Shown here: positions 18,968 to 28,351 of the stretch, one piece after another
How positions within the stretch are numbered: position 1 is the first letter of the stretch
Layout: the number at the start of each line of letters is the position of its first letter
From: Candidatus Accumulibacter sp. ACC003
GTDB lineage: Bacteria > Pseudomonadota > Gammaproteobacteria > Burkholderiales > Rhodocyclaceae
DNA length: 64,000 nt
Assembly (NCBI RefSeq): GCF_907163085.1
Contig: NZ_CAJQTX010000005.1
Coordinates: 310,001 to 374,000 of the forward strand
Direction of reading: 5' to 3'
Notes under the pieces: model-generated
The model's database searches: none
Told to the model about the DNA's origin: nothing
Seen by the model: only the letters and a program-made list of their open reading frames with translations
Made by a program: the position numbers and the translations under genes

Positions 18968-19579
18968 TCACTGACACTCCATGAAGCAATGCGTGTAGGG
19001 AATCCAAGCCTGATGACGTACATCGGCGCGCGCCTTGCCAAAGACATTCCCGGCAAGCGCTTCATAGCCCGTCTTGTCGCGAACGTTCTGGCCGCGGTCC
19101 TTGCTTACCAGAAAGCGGGCGACGCGATTTTGCCCGGCATCCAGGCATGGATCGACCGCCAGGAATCTGCCGTCAGCCTTCAGAGCCTGCTTGGCGAGCC
19201 GCATCACTTCGATGGCGACCGGGTCGTCGAGATGGTGCAACAGACCTATACCCAGGACCAGATCGAAGAGCGGCAGGTCGGCCAGGTCGGCCTGCCGCAA
19301 CTGTTGGCAGTGAAAGCTGCCGCGCCGCCCGAATCTGGCCCGTGCCTGGACGATGTAGGACTCACTGATATCGAAGCCATGGTAATCGACAGCGGGTAGA
19401 TAGCCCAGGATATCCGCCGGCCCGCAGCCAATATCGAGGATCTTCATCCCCGAGAAAGGCCGCACGAAGTCCGCGACGAACCTCTGGCGTCCCTTGTGTG
19501 CTCCCATCAGCGACTGAAACGACGAATAAACGAACGGGGAAGACAGGATCGCCCGTATGCCGCGCGTAATCTGCGCCAT
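18968..19579 (-). CDS. Class I SAM-dependent methyltransferase
   Basis: A 203-aa protein with a standard Rossmann methyltransferase core. The SAM motif ILDIGCGPADILGYL is near residue 47, an acidic GFDISESYI strand follows, and then LVLGIGLLHHLDDP. ATG 19579 is used because GGAG sequences precede it and it overlaps the upstream stop by one base (TGATG). Its place among sugar genes suggests it methylates a sugar or a glycan-linked group; the substrate is unknown. A 181-bp gap follows before the aminotransferase gene. Confidence 0.8.
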   Translation of the reverse strand: MAQITRGIRAILSSPFVYSSFQSLMGAHKGRQRFVADFVRPFSGMKILDIGCGPADILGYLPAVDYHGFDISESYIVQARARFGRRGSFHCQQLRQADLADLPLFDLVLGIGLLHHLDDPVAIEVMRLAKQALKADGRFLAVDPCLDAGQNRVARFLVSKDRGQNVRDKTGYEALAGNVFGKARADVRHQAWIPYTHCFMECQ

Positions 19580-20472
19580 CAGGAGGCTCCTCCGCCAGCG
19601 ACTTTGACGATGCGGCAATCCATGATCGGCTGCATCGTGGCGGGCAAGAATCGGAAGATCCGGTGTACCCGGAAGCGCACCAGGAACGACAGCAATTTCC
19701 GGAAAAATGGTGAGCGGCGACTCGCGAAATCCTGGTCGGAGAGCATACGCTCCAGCGTCGATACCAGCAGGCCGCGATTGAAAGAAAGCTGCAATTCAGG
19801 CAAGCGCTCGACGAGCCTCCTTACCTCGGTTACAGTAATCCAGTTCAGCGACTTCCAGGTGCCCACGGGGTCGGCTACAGTCTGGTTAGAAAATATTCTC
19901 CTGCCAAAAACTCTCTCGGTAAGGCTCTTGGAAAAAACAGTCGGGATATTAAAATGGGGCTCGTAGGGAAAGAGATAATTCGGACAGGTAAAGCGATAAG
20001 TGCCGCCACAGGCAAGGCTGGCCGCAAGCCTCTCCAGAACAAGTGAAACGTTATCCACATGCTCCATGACGTTGATCGAAAACGCGAAATCGAAAGCATT
20101 CCGCTCGGACATACGCTCGGCAGCGACCTCCAGAAGCTGCGGGCAACAGCCTTCGGCACGCGCATTGTCAAGAACTATCTGGCGCATCCGGGTAAAGTGC
20201 GAAAACCCGTCCGACGTTGGTTCCAGCGCCGTCACCACGTAGCCCTCTCGGCTTAGCTGGCAACTGAGCAGCAGAGCGCCCGCGCCCACCTCCAGCACCC
20301 TCGCCGCGGCAGGCAGGTGCTGCAGGTCGGCGTCGAGGTACCGGCGGCCAAAGCGGGCTTCGGCCGCATAGATCTCAAACAGAGGCAGCAAGTCGGGCGC
20401 GGCTTCGGCGAAGTGCGAACGCACTTCGCCAAGCCATCCATCAATTCCGGCGGAAAGCCCATTCTTAAGCAT
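19579..20472 (-). CDS. Class I SAM-dependent methyltransferase
   Basis: A 297-aa protein. The SAM-binding motif VLEVGAGALLLSCQL is near residue 60, with INVMEHVDN and a GGTYRFTCPNYLFPYEPHF segment typical of Methyltransf_11/23 proteins in polysaccharide loci. ATG 20472 is within the end of the small transporter gene (8-bp overlap); a GTG 6 bp upstream is an alternative. The C-terminal 90 residues are basic and partly hydrophobic. The substrate is unknown. Confidence 0.78.
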   Translation of the reverse strand: MLKNGLSAGIDGWLGEVRSHFAEAAPDLLPLFEIYAAEARFGRRYLDADLQHLPAAARVLEVGAGALLLSCQLSREGYVVTALEPTSDGFSHFTRMRQIVLDNARAEGCCPQLLEVAAERMSERNAFDFAFSINVMEHVDNVSLVLERLAASLACGGTYRFTCPNYLFPYEPHFNIPTVFSKSLTERVFGRRIFSNQTVADPVGTWKSLNWITVTEVRRLVERLPELQLSFNRGLLVSTLERMLSDQDFASRRSPFFRKLLSFLVRFRVHRIFRFLPATMQPIMDCRIVKVAGGGAS

Positions 20473-20833
20473 CGGCACTCACGCCGAGAATGATCCCGGA
20501 AAATATCAGCAGCACGGCCACGACTTTGGTGGCGCTGAGCGTTTCAGCGAGGAAAAACCAGCCGCCCAGCAAGACCATCGCAAAAGTGACGCCGATATAG
20601 ACCGGAAAAGCAACGACCAGCGGCAGCTTGGTTACCACGTAAAGCCATGCAAACGAGGCAAACAGGGCCGCGGCATATGCTGAAAGAATCACTGGATCTG
20701 TCAGGAATTTGAGCAGATGCTGTCCAAAGCCGTGGCTTGCCACGTCGCCCAGAGTGCTTGCTCGCCACTTGACGACGAGCTGGCTGTAAGTTACCAGTGT
20801 GGCAATCGGCAGTATCCAGAGGTAGGTCTTCAA
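20465..20833 (-). CDS. Small four-helix EamA/SMR-like transporter (ArnE/GtrA-like size)
   Basis: A 122-aa protein with four membrane helices (about 4-20, 48-66, 70-90, 98-118) of the EmrE/ArnE-ArnF type. Proteins of this size in glycan clusters often act as flippases for undecaprenyl-phosphate-linked monosaccharides. The cluster also holds a GT2 enzyme with C-terminal membrane helices and a GT-C-like protein, so it may be the flippase of a three-part decoration system. The start is TTG 20833; no ATG exists in frame. A multidrug-type role is possible but less likely here. Confidence 0.7.
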   Translation of the reverse strand: MKTYLWILPIATLVTYSQLVVKWRASTLGDVASHGFGQHLLKFLTDPVILSAYAAALFASFAWLYVVTKLPLVVAFPVYIGVTFAMVLLGGWFFLAETLSATKVVAVLLIFSGIILGVSADA

Positions 20834-20878
20834 GTTGTCTCGCAGTCATTCACCCAGCATAAGCAGAAGCGCCGGACC

Positions 20879-21574
20879 TCAGCCGAGGTCCGGCAGACTG
20901 TCGACTTTGCCGCCAATCCTCGTGCCTCGAGATAGGTTCTCGTAAAAATAGGGCTCAAAACCGGCCTGCTTCATCGCCGTCTGCAGTAGCACGTAATTAT
21001 ACCTGACGCGCTGCAGGGTAAAGACGCCGCTGTCCCGGTCCCAGAGCGCAAAGGCAGCTCTTGGGTCGCCGTCTCGCGGCTGGCCGACGGAACCCGGATT
21101 GCAGTATTTCTTGTCCCCGGCTCCCCATACGCAGGGCACATGGGTGTGTCCCGAAGCAAAGAAACGGCCCTCAAGGCAAGAAAAATACTCTACAGATGGC
21201 ACAACATATTCATCGAGCGGATCATTCCAGCCGCCGTGCACAATGCTCAACGCGCCGATGTCAGCCCTTGGTTTCAGGGATTGCAGCCAGCTCCTGTTTG
21301 TTTCCGCAAGTATTCGCCGTTGATAATCGAGACACCTGTTCGCGCTAGCCGATCGTGGGCATGTCTCCCCGGTGGCCAGATACCAGTCGTGATTCCCCAT
21401 TAGCGAGAAAATATTCCTTGACCGAAGCTCTTCGCAGCATTCATTTACCTGGCAGTAGTAGCCGCCGATATCCCCCAGACAAATGATCTCGGAAACAGCC
21501 ATTTCATCCAGGCGCGCGAGCACGGCGGCAAGCGCAACATGGCTGCCGTGAATATCAGAAATGATCCCGATCAT
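20879..21574 (-). CDS. Calcineurin-like metallophosphoesterase
   Basis: A 231-aa protein with the full set of metallophosphoesterase motifs: SDIHG (residues 6-10), LGDIGGY, GNHDWYL, HGGWNDP and GHTHVP. It should bind two metals and cleave a phosphoester. The compact YfcE-like form suggests a cytoplasmic enzyme acting on a small molecule. It overlaps the upstream ATP-grasp gene by 20 bp. A role in trimming a nucleotide or sugar phosphate intermediate is an inference from position only. Confidence 0.82.
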   Translation of the reverse strand: MIGIISDIHGSHVALAAVLARLDEMAVSEIICLGDIGGYYCQVNECCEELRSRNIFSLMGNHDWYLATGETCPRSASANRCLDYQRRILAETNRSWLQSLKPRADIGALSIVHGGWNDPLDEYVVPSVEYFSCLEGRFFASGHTHVPCVWGAGDKKYCNPGSVGQPRDGDPRAAFALWDRDSGVFTLQRVRYNYVLLQTAMKQAGFEPYFYENLSRGTRIGGKVDSLPDLG

Positions 21575-22529
21575 GAACGACGTAGTCCTCTATGAAGCGA
21601 ACGGCAAAGCCGTCCATTATCCGGGGTTGGACCGGCAGCTTGCCGTGCAGGAAGAACCCCAGACTCATCGCGGCTTCGTTGTATCCGAAGGCAGTCCGAA
21701 TCGAGGTTGTCGAAGAAACACGCGGATTGATTTCAAGAAGCTTCCAGTCCGTGCCGTCGCGCCGAAACTGAAGGTTCGTTGGCCCCAGCGGTTTGAAGTG
21801 CGCGCAAAGACGCTTGACCGTATCGTCAAGACTCGCGTGCTTCCTGATCCATGCCTTCGCGGTAGACCCGTCCGGCGCGAGGCGTCGCTGCATGCTGATC
21901 GATGCGCAGACCCGCCCCTCGCCGTCGCCGAACACGCCGACGGTGAACTCCTCGTCATCAGAACCAACAAGTGGCTGGGCCAGCAAGTGCTCGCCCAGCA
22001 GTTTCCCGTGCCGCGCAAACTCGGCTGCATCGCTGATGCGCAGCAGCCCTTTCGATGCATAACTCCGGCGCGGCTTGAGGATGAATGGCAAACCCAGGCG
22101 TGCCGAAAGACTTGCAAAGTCGCCGCTCAGGTAACTGGGGATTCTTGAGGAGTCTTGCACGGCCAGCAAGGCCTGGTGCATTGCCCACTTGTCGCGTGAC
22201 AGGTCGACCAGCAGAGCCCCATTGATGGCGAATCTGCAGCGGCTGGCGACAAGCCTGTCGCGGCCGTCCGACAATCGCTGAACGTCCTGCTCGATTCCGG
22301 GTATCACCAGGTCGACCCGCTGCCTGTCGATCAGGTCAAGAAGCCAGTCCAGATAGCCCGTGCTCGCCGTCAAGGGCGCTTTTTCGAATACGTCGCACCA
22401 GGCTTGTCCGACCGCGTCGGGATATATGTCGCTACCGACCAGCCGCACTTGCGGCGCTGCGGCACGCATGGAACGGAGCAATCCGTAGCCCATGATCGCG
22501 CCAACCCCGGTAATCAGGACCGTGGTCAA
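21555..22529 (-). CDS. ATP-grasp domain ligase of unknown substrate
   Basis: A 324-aa protein. It has a Rossmann-like N-terminus (LITGVGAIMGYGLLRSM), an ATP-grasp core (LPFILKPRRSYASKGL) and the C-terminal metal-binding EINPRVSST segment, like CarB-type ATP-grasp proteins found in polysaccharide loci. Such enzymes ligate a carboxylate to an amine through an acyl-phosphate, so an amide decoration on a sugar is possible. The start is TTG 22529 with GAGG 8-11 nt upstream. It overlaps the phosphoesterase gene. Confidence 0.78.
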   Translation of the reverse strand: MTTVLITGVGAIMGYGLLRSMRAAAPQVRLVGSDIYPDAVGQAWCDVFEKAPLTASTGYLDWLLDLIDRQRVDLVIPGIEQDVQRLSDGRDRLVASRCRFAINGALLVDLSRDKWAMHQALLAVQDSSRIPSYLSGDFASLSARLGLPFILKPRRSYASKGLLRISDAAEFARHGKLLGEHLLAQPLVGSDDEEFTVGVFGDGEGRVCASISMQRRLAPDGSTAKAWIRKHASLDDTVKRLCAHFKPLGPTNLQFRRDGTDWKLLEINPRVSSTTSIRTAFGYNEAAMSLGFFLHGKLPVQPRIMDGFAVRFIEDYVVHDRDHF

Positions 22530-22665
22530 AAGGAAGCCTCGACGACGTCAAATACGGCATGTGCCGCGCTCTGCGCCACAGGTGCCCCGAGCTGCGTCGG
22601 GGTGAGCAGCCTGGCAGCAGTCCGCATGACGGCGTTGGCCGCCATGCCGTCGGTGCGCCGCTCTC

Positions 22666-23394
22666 TCAAACCGGGTCCGCCCCTGCCTCGAAAAGCAGCG
22701 CGCAGCTCAACTCGGGGTAGCCGATGGCGATTTCGCACATGGCTTGCAGGACGTTCTTCGGCAACTGCAGGCTCTGCAACTGGTCGGTGGTCAGCGGCTT
22801 CAGGAAGATGCCTTCCTTGCGCGCGATACGGTAGCCGGCACTTTCGAGCTCGGCGGACAGGCTATCGACCGAGTACAGGCGCTGATGTCCGAGCTGCAGG
22901 TCGCCAGCACCGAGTGCCATCATGTCGTCGAGAAGACCGGCAAGATGTCCGAGCCGCCGGTGCAGCGACTGCCCGTTGGGCACGGCGACAAAACAACGTC
23001 CGCCGGGCGCCAGGAACTGCCTGTACCGTCGCAGGATTGCCCCGGGATCTGCGACGTGTTCGAGGACGAAGCCAAGCACGATCACGTCGAAGCGCTCGTC
23101 AGGTACGAAGTCTTCAAAGTAGGCCTGCACTACGGTCGCCGGGCAATCCGGGTACTGATCGCGAAACTGCTCGATGACCGATGTCGAGCCATCGACCACG
23201 ATGTGCCTCGCAAAGTGCTGCGCGAAGCGATCCGTGGTATAGCCATGACCGATGCCGAGTTCCAGCAGCCGGTCAGAGGTCGGACACAGCCGCATGACCC
23301 TCTCCGGATACCAGTTCAGGATGACGTTGTTGTCGAAGGCGTAGCCGAACCCCTCGCCGTAGGCCGGCAGATAGGCATCAAGTTGATTGTTCAT
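22666..23394 (-). CDS. Class I SAM-dependent methyltransferase
   Basis: A 242-aa protein. SAM motif I is LLELGIGHGYTTDRF (about residue 41), then VVDGS, and a FVLEHVADPGAILRRYRQFLAPGG segment. ATG 23394 is preferred over one 30 bp upstream because GGAGG lies 5 nt before it. It overlaps the GT2 gene end by 17 bp. A gap of about 136 bp separates it from the ATP-grasp gene; I see no convincing gene in that gap. The substrate is unknown but presumably a cluster glycan or precursor. Confidence 0.8.
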   Translation of the reverse strand: MNNQLDAYLPAYGEGFGYAFDNNVILNWYPERVMRLCPTSDRLLELGIGHGYTTDRFAQHFARHIVVDGSTSVIEQFRDQYPDCPATVVQAYFEDFVPDERFDVIVLGFVLEHVADPGAILRRYRQFLAPGGRCFVAVPNGQSLHRRLGHLAGLLDDMMALGAGDLQLGHQRLYSVDSLSAELESAGYRIARKEGIFLKPLTTDQLQSLQLPKNVLQAMCEIAIGYPELSCALLFEAGADPV

Positions 23395-24331
23395 GCTGGC
23401 CTCCGCTGTGAACGTTGCGCACAATATACAAAGGCCTTCGCTTTACTTCCTGGAAGATCTTAGCGATGTAGAGTCCGAGGATTCCCAGGAAGAGAATGAT
23501 CGTGCCGCCCAGGAACCAGAGCGACAGCATGATCGAGGTGAATCCCGAAAGAACGATGTCCGGCTGGATCAGCTTCAGGAACAGGAGGATCACTGCGTAC
23601 AGCACCGACCCCAGCCAAATCAGTAGGCCGGTAAAGAAGATCAGCGACAGGGGCGCGACGCTGAAGGAAGCGAACGAGTCGGCGACCTGCAGCAGCTTGC
23701 GCGACAGCCTGTAGCTGGACTTGTGCGCTTTCGGTCGCGGCTTCTTGGTCAGCGGAATCGACGCCTGCTCGAAGCCGGTCCAGGCAAAAACGCCAGCCAG
23801 GTAGAGGACGCGGTCGCCAACACCCAGGAGCGCGTCCACATACCTCCTCGTCATCAGACGGCAGGTCATCGGGTTGTGGGGAATTCTGACGCTGGACATC
23901 AGGTTGATCGACGACCAGAACATCTCGCCAAACAGGTTCGACACGCGTGTCGATACCCGTTCCTGCTGAACGCCGAAGACCACGTCAGCACCCACTTCAC
24001 GCATCTTGTCCCTGAACAGCGTCAGCCACTCCGGCTGCTCCTCGAGATCGCAGTCGATCAGGAAGACATGTTCCCCGCGGCAATGCGCCAGGCCGGCAAC
24101 TATCGCTGCGTGGTGCCCGAAGTTCCTCGACAGCTCCACCAATTGCAGGTGCCCGTCGCCAGCCTGCAACTCGAGCGCCAGTTTCTGCGAGTCGTCGGGC
24201 GAACCGTCGTTGACCAGGACGATTTCGTAGTCGTCGCCGAATGCCTGCTGGGCTGCTGCACCCACCCGGCGGCAGAATTCCTCCAGAAAAGGTGCCGAAC
24301 GGTAGAGGGTAGCGACAATCGAGAGCTTCAT
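23378..24331 (-). CDS. GT2 glycosyltransferase with C-terminal membrane helices (GtrB/ArnC-like)
   Basis: A 317-aa protein. The N-terminal GT-A domain has [25 protein letters not shown] and a DCDLEEQPE acidic motif in place of DXD. Two membrane helices follow (about 235-257 and 272-296), as in undecaprenyl-phosphate glucosyl- and aminoarabinose transferases. It probably makes an undecaprenyl-phosphate monosaccharide on the cytoplasmic face. ATG 24331 overlaps the wbqC stop (ATGA); the frame is open 30 codons further but without conservation. Confidence 0.85.
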   Translation of the reverse strand: MKLSIVATLYRSAPFLEEFCRRVGAAAQQAFGDDYEIVLVNDGSPDDSQKLALELQAGDGHLQLVELSRNFGHHAAIVAGLAHCRGEHVFLIDCDLEEQPEWLTLFRDKMREVGADVVFGVQQERVSTRVSNLFGEMFWSSINLMSSVRIPHNPMTCRLMTRRYVDALLGVGDRVLYLAGVFAWTGFEQASIPLTKKPRPKAHKSSYRLSRKLLQVADSFASFSVAPLSLIFFTGLLIWLGSVLYAVILLFLKLIQPDIVLSGFTSIMLSLWFLGGTIILFLGILGLYIAKIFQEVKRRPLYIVRNVHSGGQHEQST

Positions 24332-25014
24332 GCGCTGACATACTTCATGTAACGGTGGGCGTCCGGGCCACAATTCATCAGCAGATCGACGATGCTGACG
24401 CCCGGGGTAAACGCACCCCACAGCTGCCGGTATTCGGGATAGCCATGGTAGTCGAACCAGGTCAACCTGATTCCCCGATCACGGAATACCTTTTCGTCGA
24501 GGTACTCTCTGGCAGCAGGACCCGATACGTACTCCCCGGCGCCAGCCTGCGTACAGAGATCGGCGAGGCGCTCACTTTTCCCTTCCAGAAGTCTGTAGTC
24601 CCAGGAGTTGCTGATCACCGTCCGAATGCCGAGGTAACGGTTTATGGCTTCGATGAAGCAACGATTCAGCTGTGAGAGATGACTGTAAGTACTGCTGCCG
24701 TACATGGGTTCGAGCCAGGCGGCAATTTCGCCGAAGTACCGCGCGCGGCGATAGTTGCTGGCCAGTGATTTCCAGTGCTTTGCCTGCCATCGGGCATCGA
24801 CAGTAACGTCGCGAATACGCCGATCTATACCCTGCCCCACGGGTACCGTCAGCCATTGCACGCCCTGCGGCGTCTTGATCTGGTTGCGATTGCGCCAGTC
24901 GTTCTTGGTGAACTGCACATCGTCGTAGAGGATGAATTCATCTACCGCGGCGATCATATCGAAGTAGCCTTTCCAGGGGATGTAGTTTGACTGGAGAATG
25001 GCGACCTTCTTCAT
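24328..25014 (-). CDS. WbqC family protein
   Basis: A 228-aa protein with the family start [40 protein letters not shown], here given as short motifs: [11 protein letters not shown] near residue 9 and [15 protein letters not shown] near 31. WbqC proteins are common in O-antigen loci; their biochemical role is not settled to my knowledge. It overlaps the genes on both sides by 4 bp (ATGA), so it is embedded in one translationally coupled string. Confidence 0.85.
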   Translation of the reverse strand: MKKVAILQSNYIPWKGYFDMIAAVDEFILYDDVQFTKNDWRNRNQIKTPQGVQWLTVPVGQGIDRRIRDVTVDARWQAKHWKSLASNYRRARYFGEIAAWLEPMYGSSTYSHLSQLNRCFIEAINRYLGIRTVISNSWDYRLLEGKSERLADLCTQAGAGEYVSGPAAREYLDEKVFRDRGIRLTWFDYHGYPEYRQLWGAFTPGVSIVDLLMNCGPDAHRYMKYVSA

Positions 25015-26273
25015 GGCAGCTTCAACTGATCAGTCGGCCACGCGGGGTAATAACAGGTCTTGCATTTTTTTACCTGGGCGATCTGCTGAAGATTGAACGA
25101 TATCAGGAACAGCAGTGCCAGTACCCAGATCCTGGTATTCGCTTGCAGACTGATCGAACCGAAGAAGTTGAAAACGATCCAGACGCCAATCGGCACGAGC
25201 AGGAGATAATCATACAGGTAGGGGTGGATGGAAACAGCTTGCGGCCAAAGCAGGCAGGCAATGATGTACTGCGAGAAGAGCACCTGGTAGAACATCCCGG
25301 CGTTGCTGCCGCCCGGGAACGCCAGCGATGCCTTGTCGGCGGTATTCATTTTGAGCATGGACAGCAGCTGCACCGACAAAAGCGCCAGAGGAACGAGCAG
25401 CAGATGAATCGGGCGCGGAAAATACGGGGCGATGACCGAGTTGATCACATTCGAAAAATAGGTCACATTGCCGTCAAGGCCGGAGCGGAAAAGCCATGAG
25501 CTGTTCTTGCTCCCGAAGCCCAGGATAGATGACACGATGACCGGCTGAGCGTAGACGAGCACGCTGCAAATGATCGTGGCGACACCGAGGCGCAGCATTC
25601 CCCTCGATAATCCGTCGGCTCGGATCGACAGCCCGAGGAAAAACAGGCCCAGCAGCGCTGCGGCAATCGGCGCCAGAAGGCTCAGGGCCGCGATCGCGAG
25701 CCACAGCTTCGGCCCGGACACGATGCCTCTGGAAACGACGAAGGCAACAATCAGAAGAATCGGGACGTAGAAGTGAAAGGGGTTATCCACGTTGAACTTG
25801 CCGGCAGATATCCAGAAGCCGGGCATGGTGACAAGAAAGGCAATCGACAGCAGGAACAGGACGCCCTGGCCGAAACGAATTCTTTCCTTCTGAAGCATCG
25901 ACGTGATTGATACGATAACCGCGACAAGCAAGGACATTTCCAGGAAAGCCGATGTTGCGCGCATGGGCAATGACGGCAGAAAGAGCTCTATCTTGTACAG
26001 GAAATACATGAAGAACAGATACAGCGTCGAATGATTGGAGTAGGCAATTCCTTTTTCGAAATCGTCCATCGACAAGAACACGAGATAGCCGTGCTTCACC
26101 GACCCGTAATTGTCCCAGATGACGAAGGTCACGTTCCTCAGTCGCTCTGTCTCTCCGGAGATCTGGCTGACCATGCCGCGAAATCCGGCGACATGAACAA
26201 GGAAAATGCTGAAACCGACGGTCGCGACCAGGCAGAGGCAAAACAGGCGATTGGTCTTGTAGAAATCTTGCAC
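25011..26273 (-). CDS. Polytopic membrane protein, possible GT-C glycosyltransferase
   Basis: A 420-aa protein with about ten membrane helices. After TM1 there is a large loop with acidic residues ([20 protein letters not shown]), then [16 protein letters not shown], which resembles the loop and helix pattern of GT-C/PMT-type enzymes. That would make it the periplasmic transferase using an undecaprenyl-phosphate sugar. I chose GTG 26273 because GAGGAA lies just upstream; the frame is open to 26420, which would overlap the upstream gene and has no conservation. It is more AT-rich than its neighbours. The function is inferred only. Confidence 0.6.
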   Translation of the reverse strand: MQDFYKTNRLFCLCLVATVGFSIFLVHVAGFRGMVSQISGETERLRNVTFVIWDNYGSVKHGYLVFLSMDDFEKGIAYSNHSTLYLFFMYFLYKIELFLPSLPMRATSAFLEMSLLVAVIVSITSMLQKERIRFGQGVLFLLSIAFLVTMPGFWISAGKFNVDNPFHFYVPILLIVAFVVSRGIVSGPKLWLAIAALSLLAPIAAALLGLFFLGLSIRADGLSRGMLRLGVATIICSVLVYAQPVIVSSILGFGSKNSSWLFRSGLDGNVTYFSNVINSVIAPYFPRPIHLLLVPLALLSVQLLSMLKMNTADKASLAFPGGSNAGMFYQVLFSQYIIACLLWPQAVSIHPYLYDYLLLVPIGVWIVFNFFGSISLQANTRIWVLALLFLISFNLQQIAQVKKCKTCYYPAWPTDQLKLP

Positions 26274-26334
26274 GGAGCTTCCTCGACTCGCAAACATCAT
26301 GGCCGCGCGACAGCGTGGCCATGCCTTCTCTTTC

Positions 26335-27210
26335 TCAACCGAAACTGCGCATGCGGCGCACCAGCTCGGGCCACGGCGCGGGACTGTAACCGAATTCCGC
26401 CCGAAAGCGACGCGAGTCAAGCGAGCGGTCGATCACCAGGTCGTCAGCCGGCTCGACAAGGATCTCTTTCCGGTACTCGTCGGCCAGTAGCTTGAGCAGA
26501 TCGAACTTGTTGATTGCTTCCGCGGACACGTGATACAGGCCATGCGCAGAGGGCCGGGGAATGACGAAGTCGCGGATGATGCGCGCGATTTCGACCGTCG
26601 GCAAGCCCGAGAAGATCGCTCGCCGGAACCCCTTGGTCGATCCCTGCTGGGCCAGGAACCAGCCGACGAGGCTGTGCGCCGCATCAAGTTCATGGCCGAT
26701 GATGGACGTCCGCAAGGTAATCGCGTTGTCGTAGTCGACCTCCCCCAGCAGCTTGCTGCGACCATACAGATCAGTGGCGTCCGGGCTGTCGCTCTCGACA
26801 TACATGCCCTTTTCACCGGAAAAGACACAGTCCGTACTCATATGCACCAGCCGCGCTCCGGCAACTGAACAAAGGCGCGCCAACCGGTGCGGCAAGAGCG
26901 AATTGATCGGAATCGTCGAAAGCGGGTCCTTGGCGGCCGACAACTGCTTGACGAGACCGATGCAATTGATGACCACCTGCGGCCGTGCCCTGCCGAACAC
27001 TTCCAGCAGGCTGTCGGGGTTGTCGACGTCTGCGCCCGCTAGCAGGAGTGGCTGCAGCGCGCTCGGCAGTAGCCTGGCCGAACGGGCCGAACGAACCGTG
27101 CCGACGGTGGTAAAGCCTTTGCTGTCGGCAAACAGCCGCAGCACCGCATTGCCCAACATGCCCGAGGCGCCAAGAACCAGAACGCGCAGATCTGCCGATT
27201 CAGGTGTCAC
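26335..27210 (-). CDS. RmlD-like NAD(P)-dependent nucleotide-sugar reductase (WbvR-like)
   Basis: A 291-aa SDR protein. It has the N-terminal GASGMLGNAVLRLF motif, VINCIGLVKQ, MSTDCVFSG and an active-site YGRSKLLGE. It resembles dTDP-4-dehydrorhamnose reductase, but rmlABC are absent. RmlD homologues paired with WbjB-like and WbjD-like enzymes (WbvB, WbvR, WbvD) reduce the 4-keto-L-sugar in the UDP-L-RhaNAc/L-QuiNAc route. Both partners are in this cluster, so that role is likely. The start is GTG 27210. Confidence 0.82.
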   Translation of the reverse strand: MTPESADLRVLVLGASGMLGNAVLRLFADSKGFTTVGTVRSARSARLLPSALQPLLLAGADVDNPDSLLEVFGRARPQVVINCIGLVKQLSAAKDPLSTIPINSLLPHRLARLCSVAGARLVHMSTDCVFSGEKGMYVESDSPDATDLYGRSKLLGEVDYDNAITLRTSIIGHELDAAHSLVGWFLAQQGSTKGFRRAIFSGLPTVEIARIIRDFVIPRPSAHGLYHVSAEAINKFDLLKLLADEYRKEILVEPADDLVIDRSLDSRRFRAEFGYSPAPWPELVRRMRSFG

Positions 27211-27223
27211 GCTATTTTTCTCC

Positions 27224-28351
27224 CTAGTGGTTTTGTTCGCTCAACTGGATCAGCCTGGTCCAGGTTTCCCGCGCCGTGATACGCCAATCGTAAAGACCGC
27301 TGCGCCGCAAGGCCGCCTGCGCAATCTGCTCACTGTAGTCGCTGTCGCTCAGTAGTCTGGCCAGTGCGCGCGACGTCTCCTGCGGGTCGTCTGGCGAGAA
27401 GTAAGCAATCTCGCTGCCGCCAAACTCGGGCATCGGCATGACATTCGACGACAGCACGGGACGCCCGGCGGCCATGGCCTCGAGGAGAATGTTCGGACAG
27501 TTCTCGCACGAGGAAGCGAAAAGGTTGGCACGGGCGTGCTGGTACCACGCCGGCAGCGTCGCGTAGGGCACAGCGCCAGGCATCAGCACCTGGTCGGCCA
27601 GTGCAAGTTCCTGCACCAGACGTGCCACAGGCTCGGCCTCCGGCATGTCGGTCTCGCCGAGAAACACTAGCTGCAGCCCAGCGCGCAGCGCCTCGGGAAG
27701 GGCCGCAAAAGCGCTGACCAGCTCGCGATGATGCTTGTACACGTCAAAGCGCGAGACGTAGAGCAGGTAGTCGCCAGGCGGAGCGAGTTCCGGGCGGGGT
27801 AAGCTGTCGGCGGCGCAACGGAAGCTGTCGTTGATCCCGTGCGGGATGGTGACCGGGTTGGGGATGCGCACCAGCTCCTCGATCACGGCACGCGCATGAT
27901 CCGAGATGAAGATCGTCAGGTCGGCTTCGGACAAGCTGCGCAAGAGCACGCGTTTCAGAATCAGGTTGCGCACGCGCTGCAGGCCCCAGGGCATGCTGCG
28001 TACCAGCGCGTCGTCGAACGGAATCATGTTGCGGAACATGCCGACCACCTTGCAGTTTGCCGGAGCGCGTGTAGCAACCACTCCTCCAGGGCAGAACAGC
28101 AGGTCGGCTTGCTCCCGACGCAGGAAGCCGGGCAAGACCCAGCGCTCCCAAAAGGCGCGGGCGAGGGGGTTACTGGCCGGCCAGGGGGCATGGACGCGTC
28201 GCACCTGCGGATGCGCGGGCAACTGCAAGGAGGCAGGTGCAAAGATCAGTACTTCCAGATCCGCCCGTGCTGGCAAGTGTGCGAAAAGGTTACGCAGATA
28301 GGTCTGCCCGCCACCGATCCGCGCCGAGTAGGCGTTGACGACGATTTTCAT
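27224..28351 (-). CDS. GT4 glycosyltransferase
   Basis: A 375-aa GT-B enzyme. The N-terminus (NAYSARIGGGQTYLRNLF) binds the acceptor side. The C-terminal half has YVSRFDVYKHHRELVSAF and the EX7E-type donor motif NCPNILLEAMAAGRPVL. Its start overlaps the stop of the upstream polymerase-glycosyltransferase fusion (ATGA). It probably adds one sugar of the repeat unit at the inner membrane; donor and acceptor are unknown. Confidence 0.88.
   Translation of the reverse strand: MKIVVNAYSARIGGGQTYLRNLFAHLPARADLEVLIFAPASLQLPAHPQVRRVHAPWPASNPLARAFWERWVLPGFLRREQADLLFCPGGVVATRAPANCKVVGMFRNMIPFDDALVRSMPWGLQRVRNLILKRVLLRSLSEADLTIFISDHARAVIEELVRIPNPVTIPHGINDSFRCAADSLPRPELAPPGDYLLYVSRFDVYKHHRELVSAFAALPEALRAGLQLVFLGETDMPEAEPVARLVQELALADQVLMPGAVPYATLPAWYQHARANLFASSCENCPNILLEAMAAGRPVLSSNVMPMPEFGGSEIAYFSPDDPQETSRALARLLSDSDYSEQIAQAALRRSGLYDWRITARETWTRLIQLSEQNH

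Noticed and set aside
22526-22738. 70-codon frame overlapping the ATP-grasp start by 4 bp
   Set aside because: No recognisable sequence, and it overlaps the end of the methyltransferase gene; the ATGA-type overlap is likely chance.
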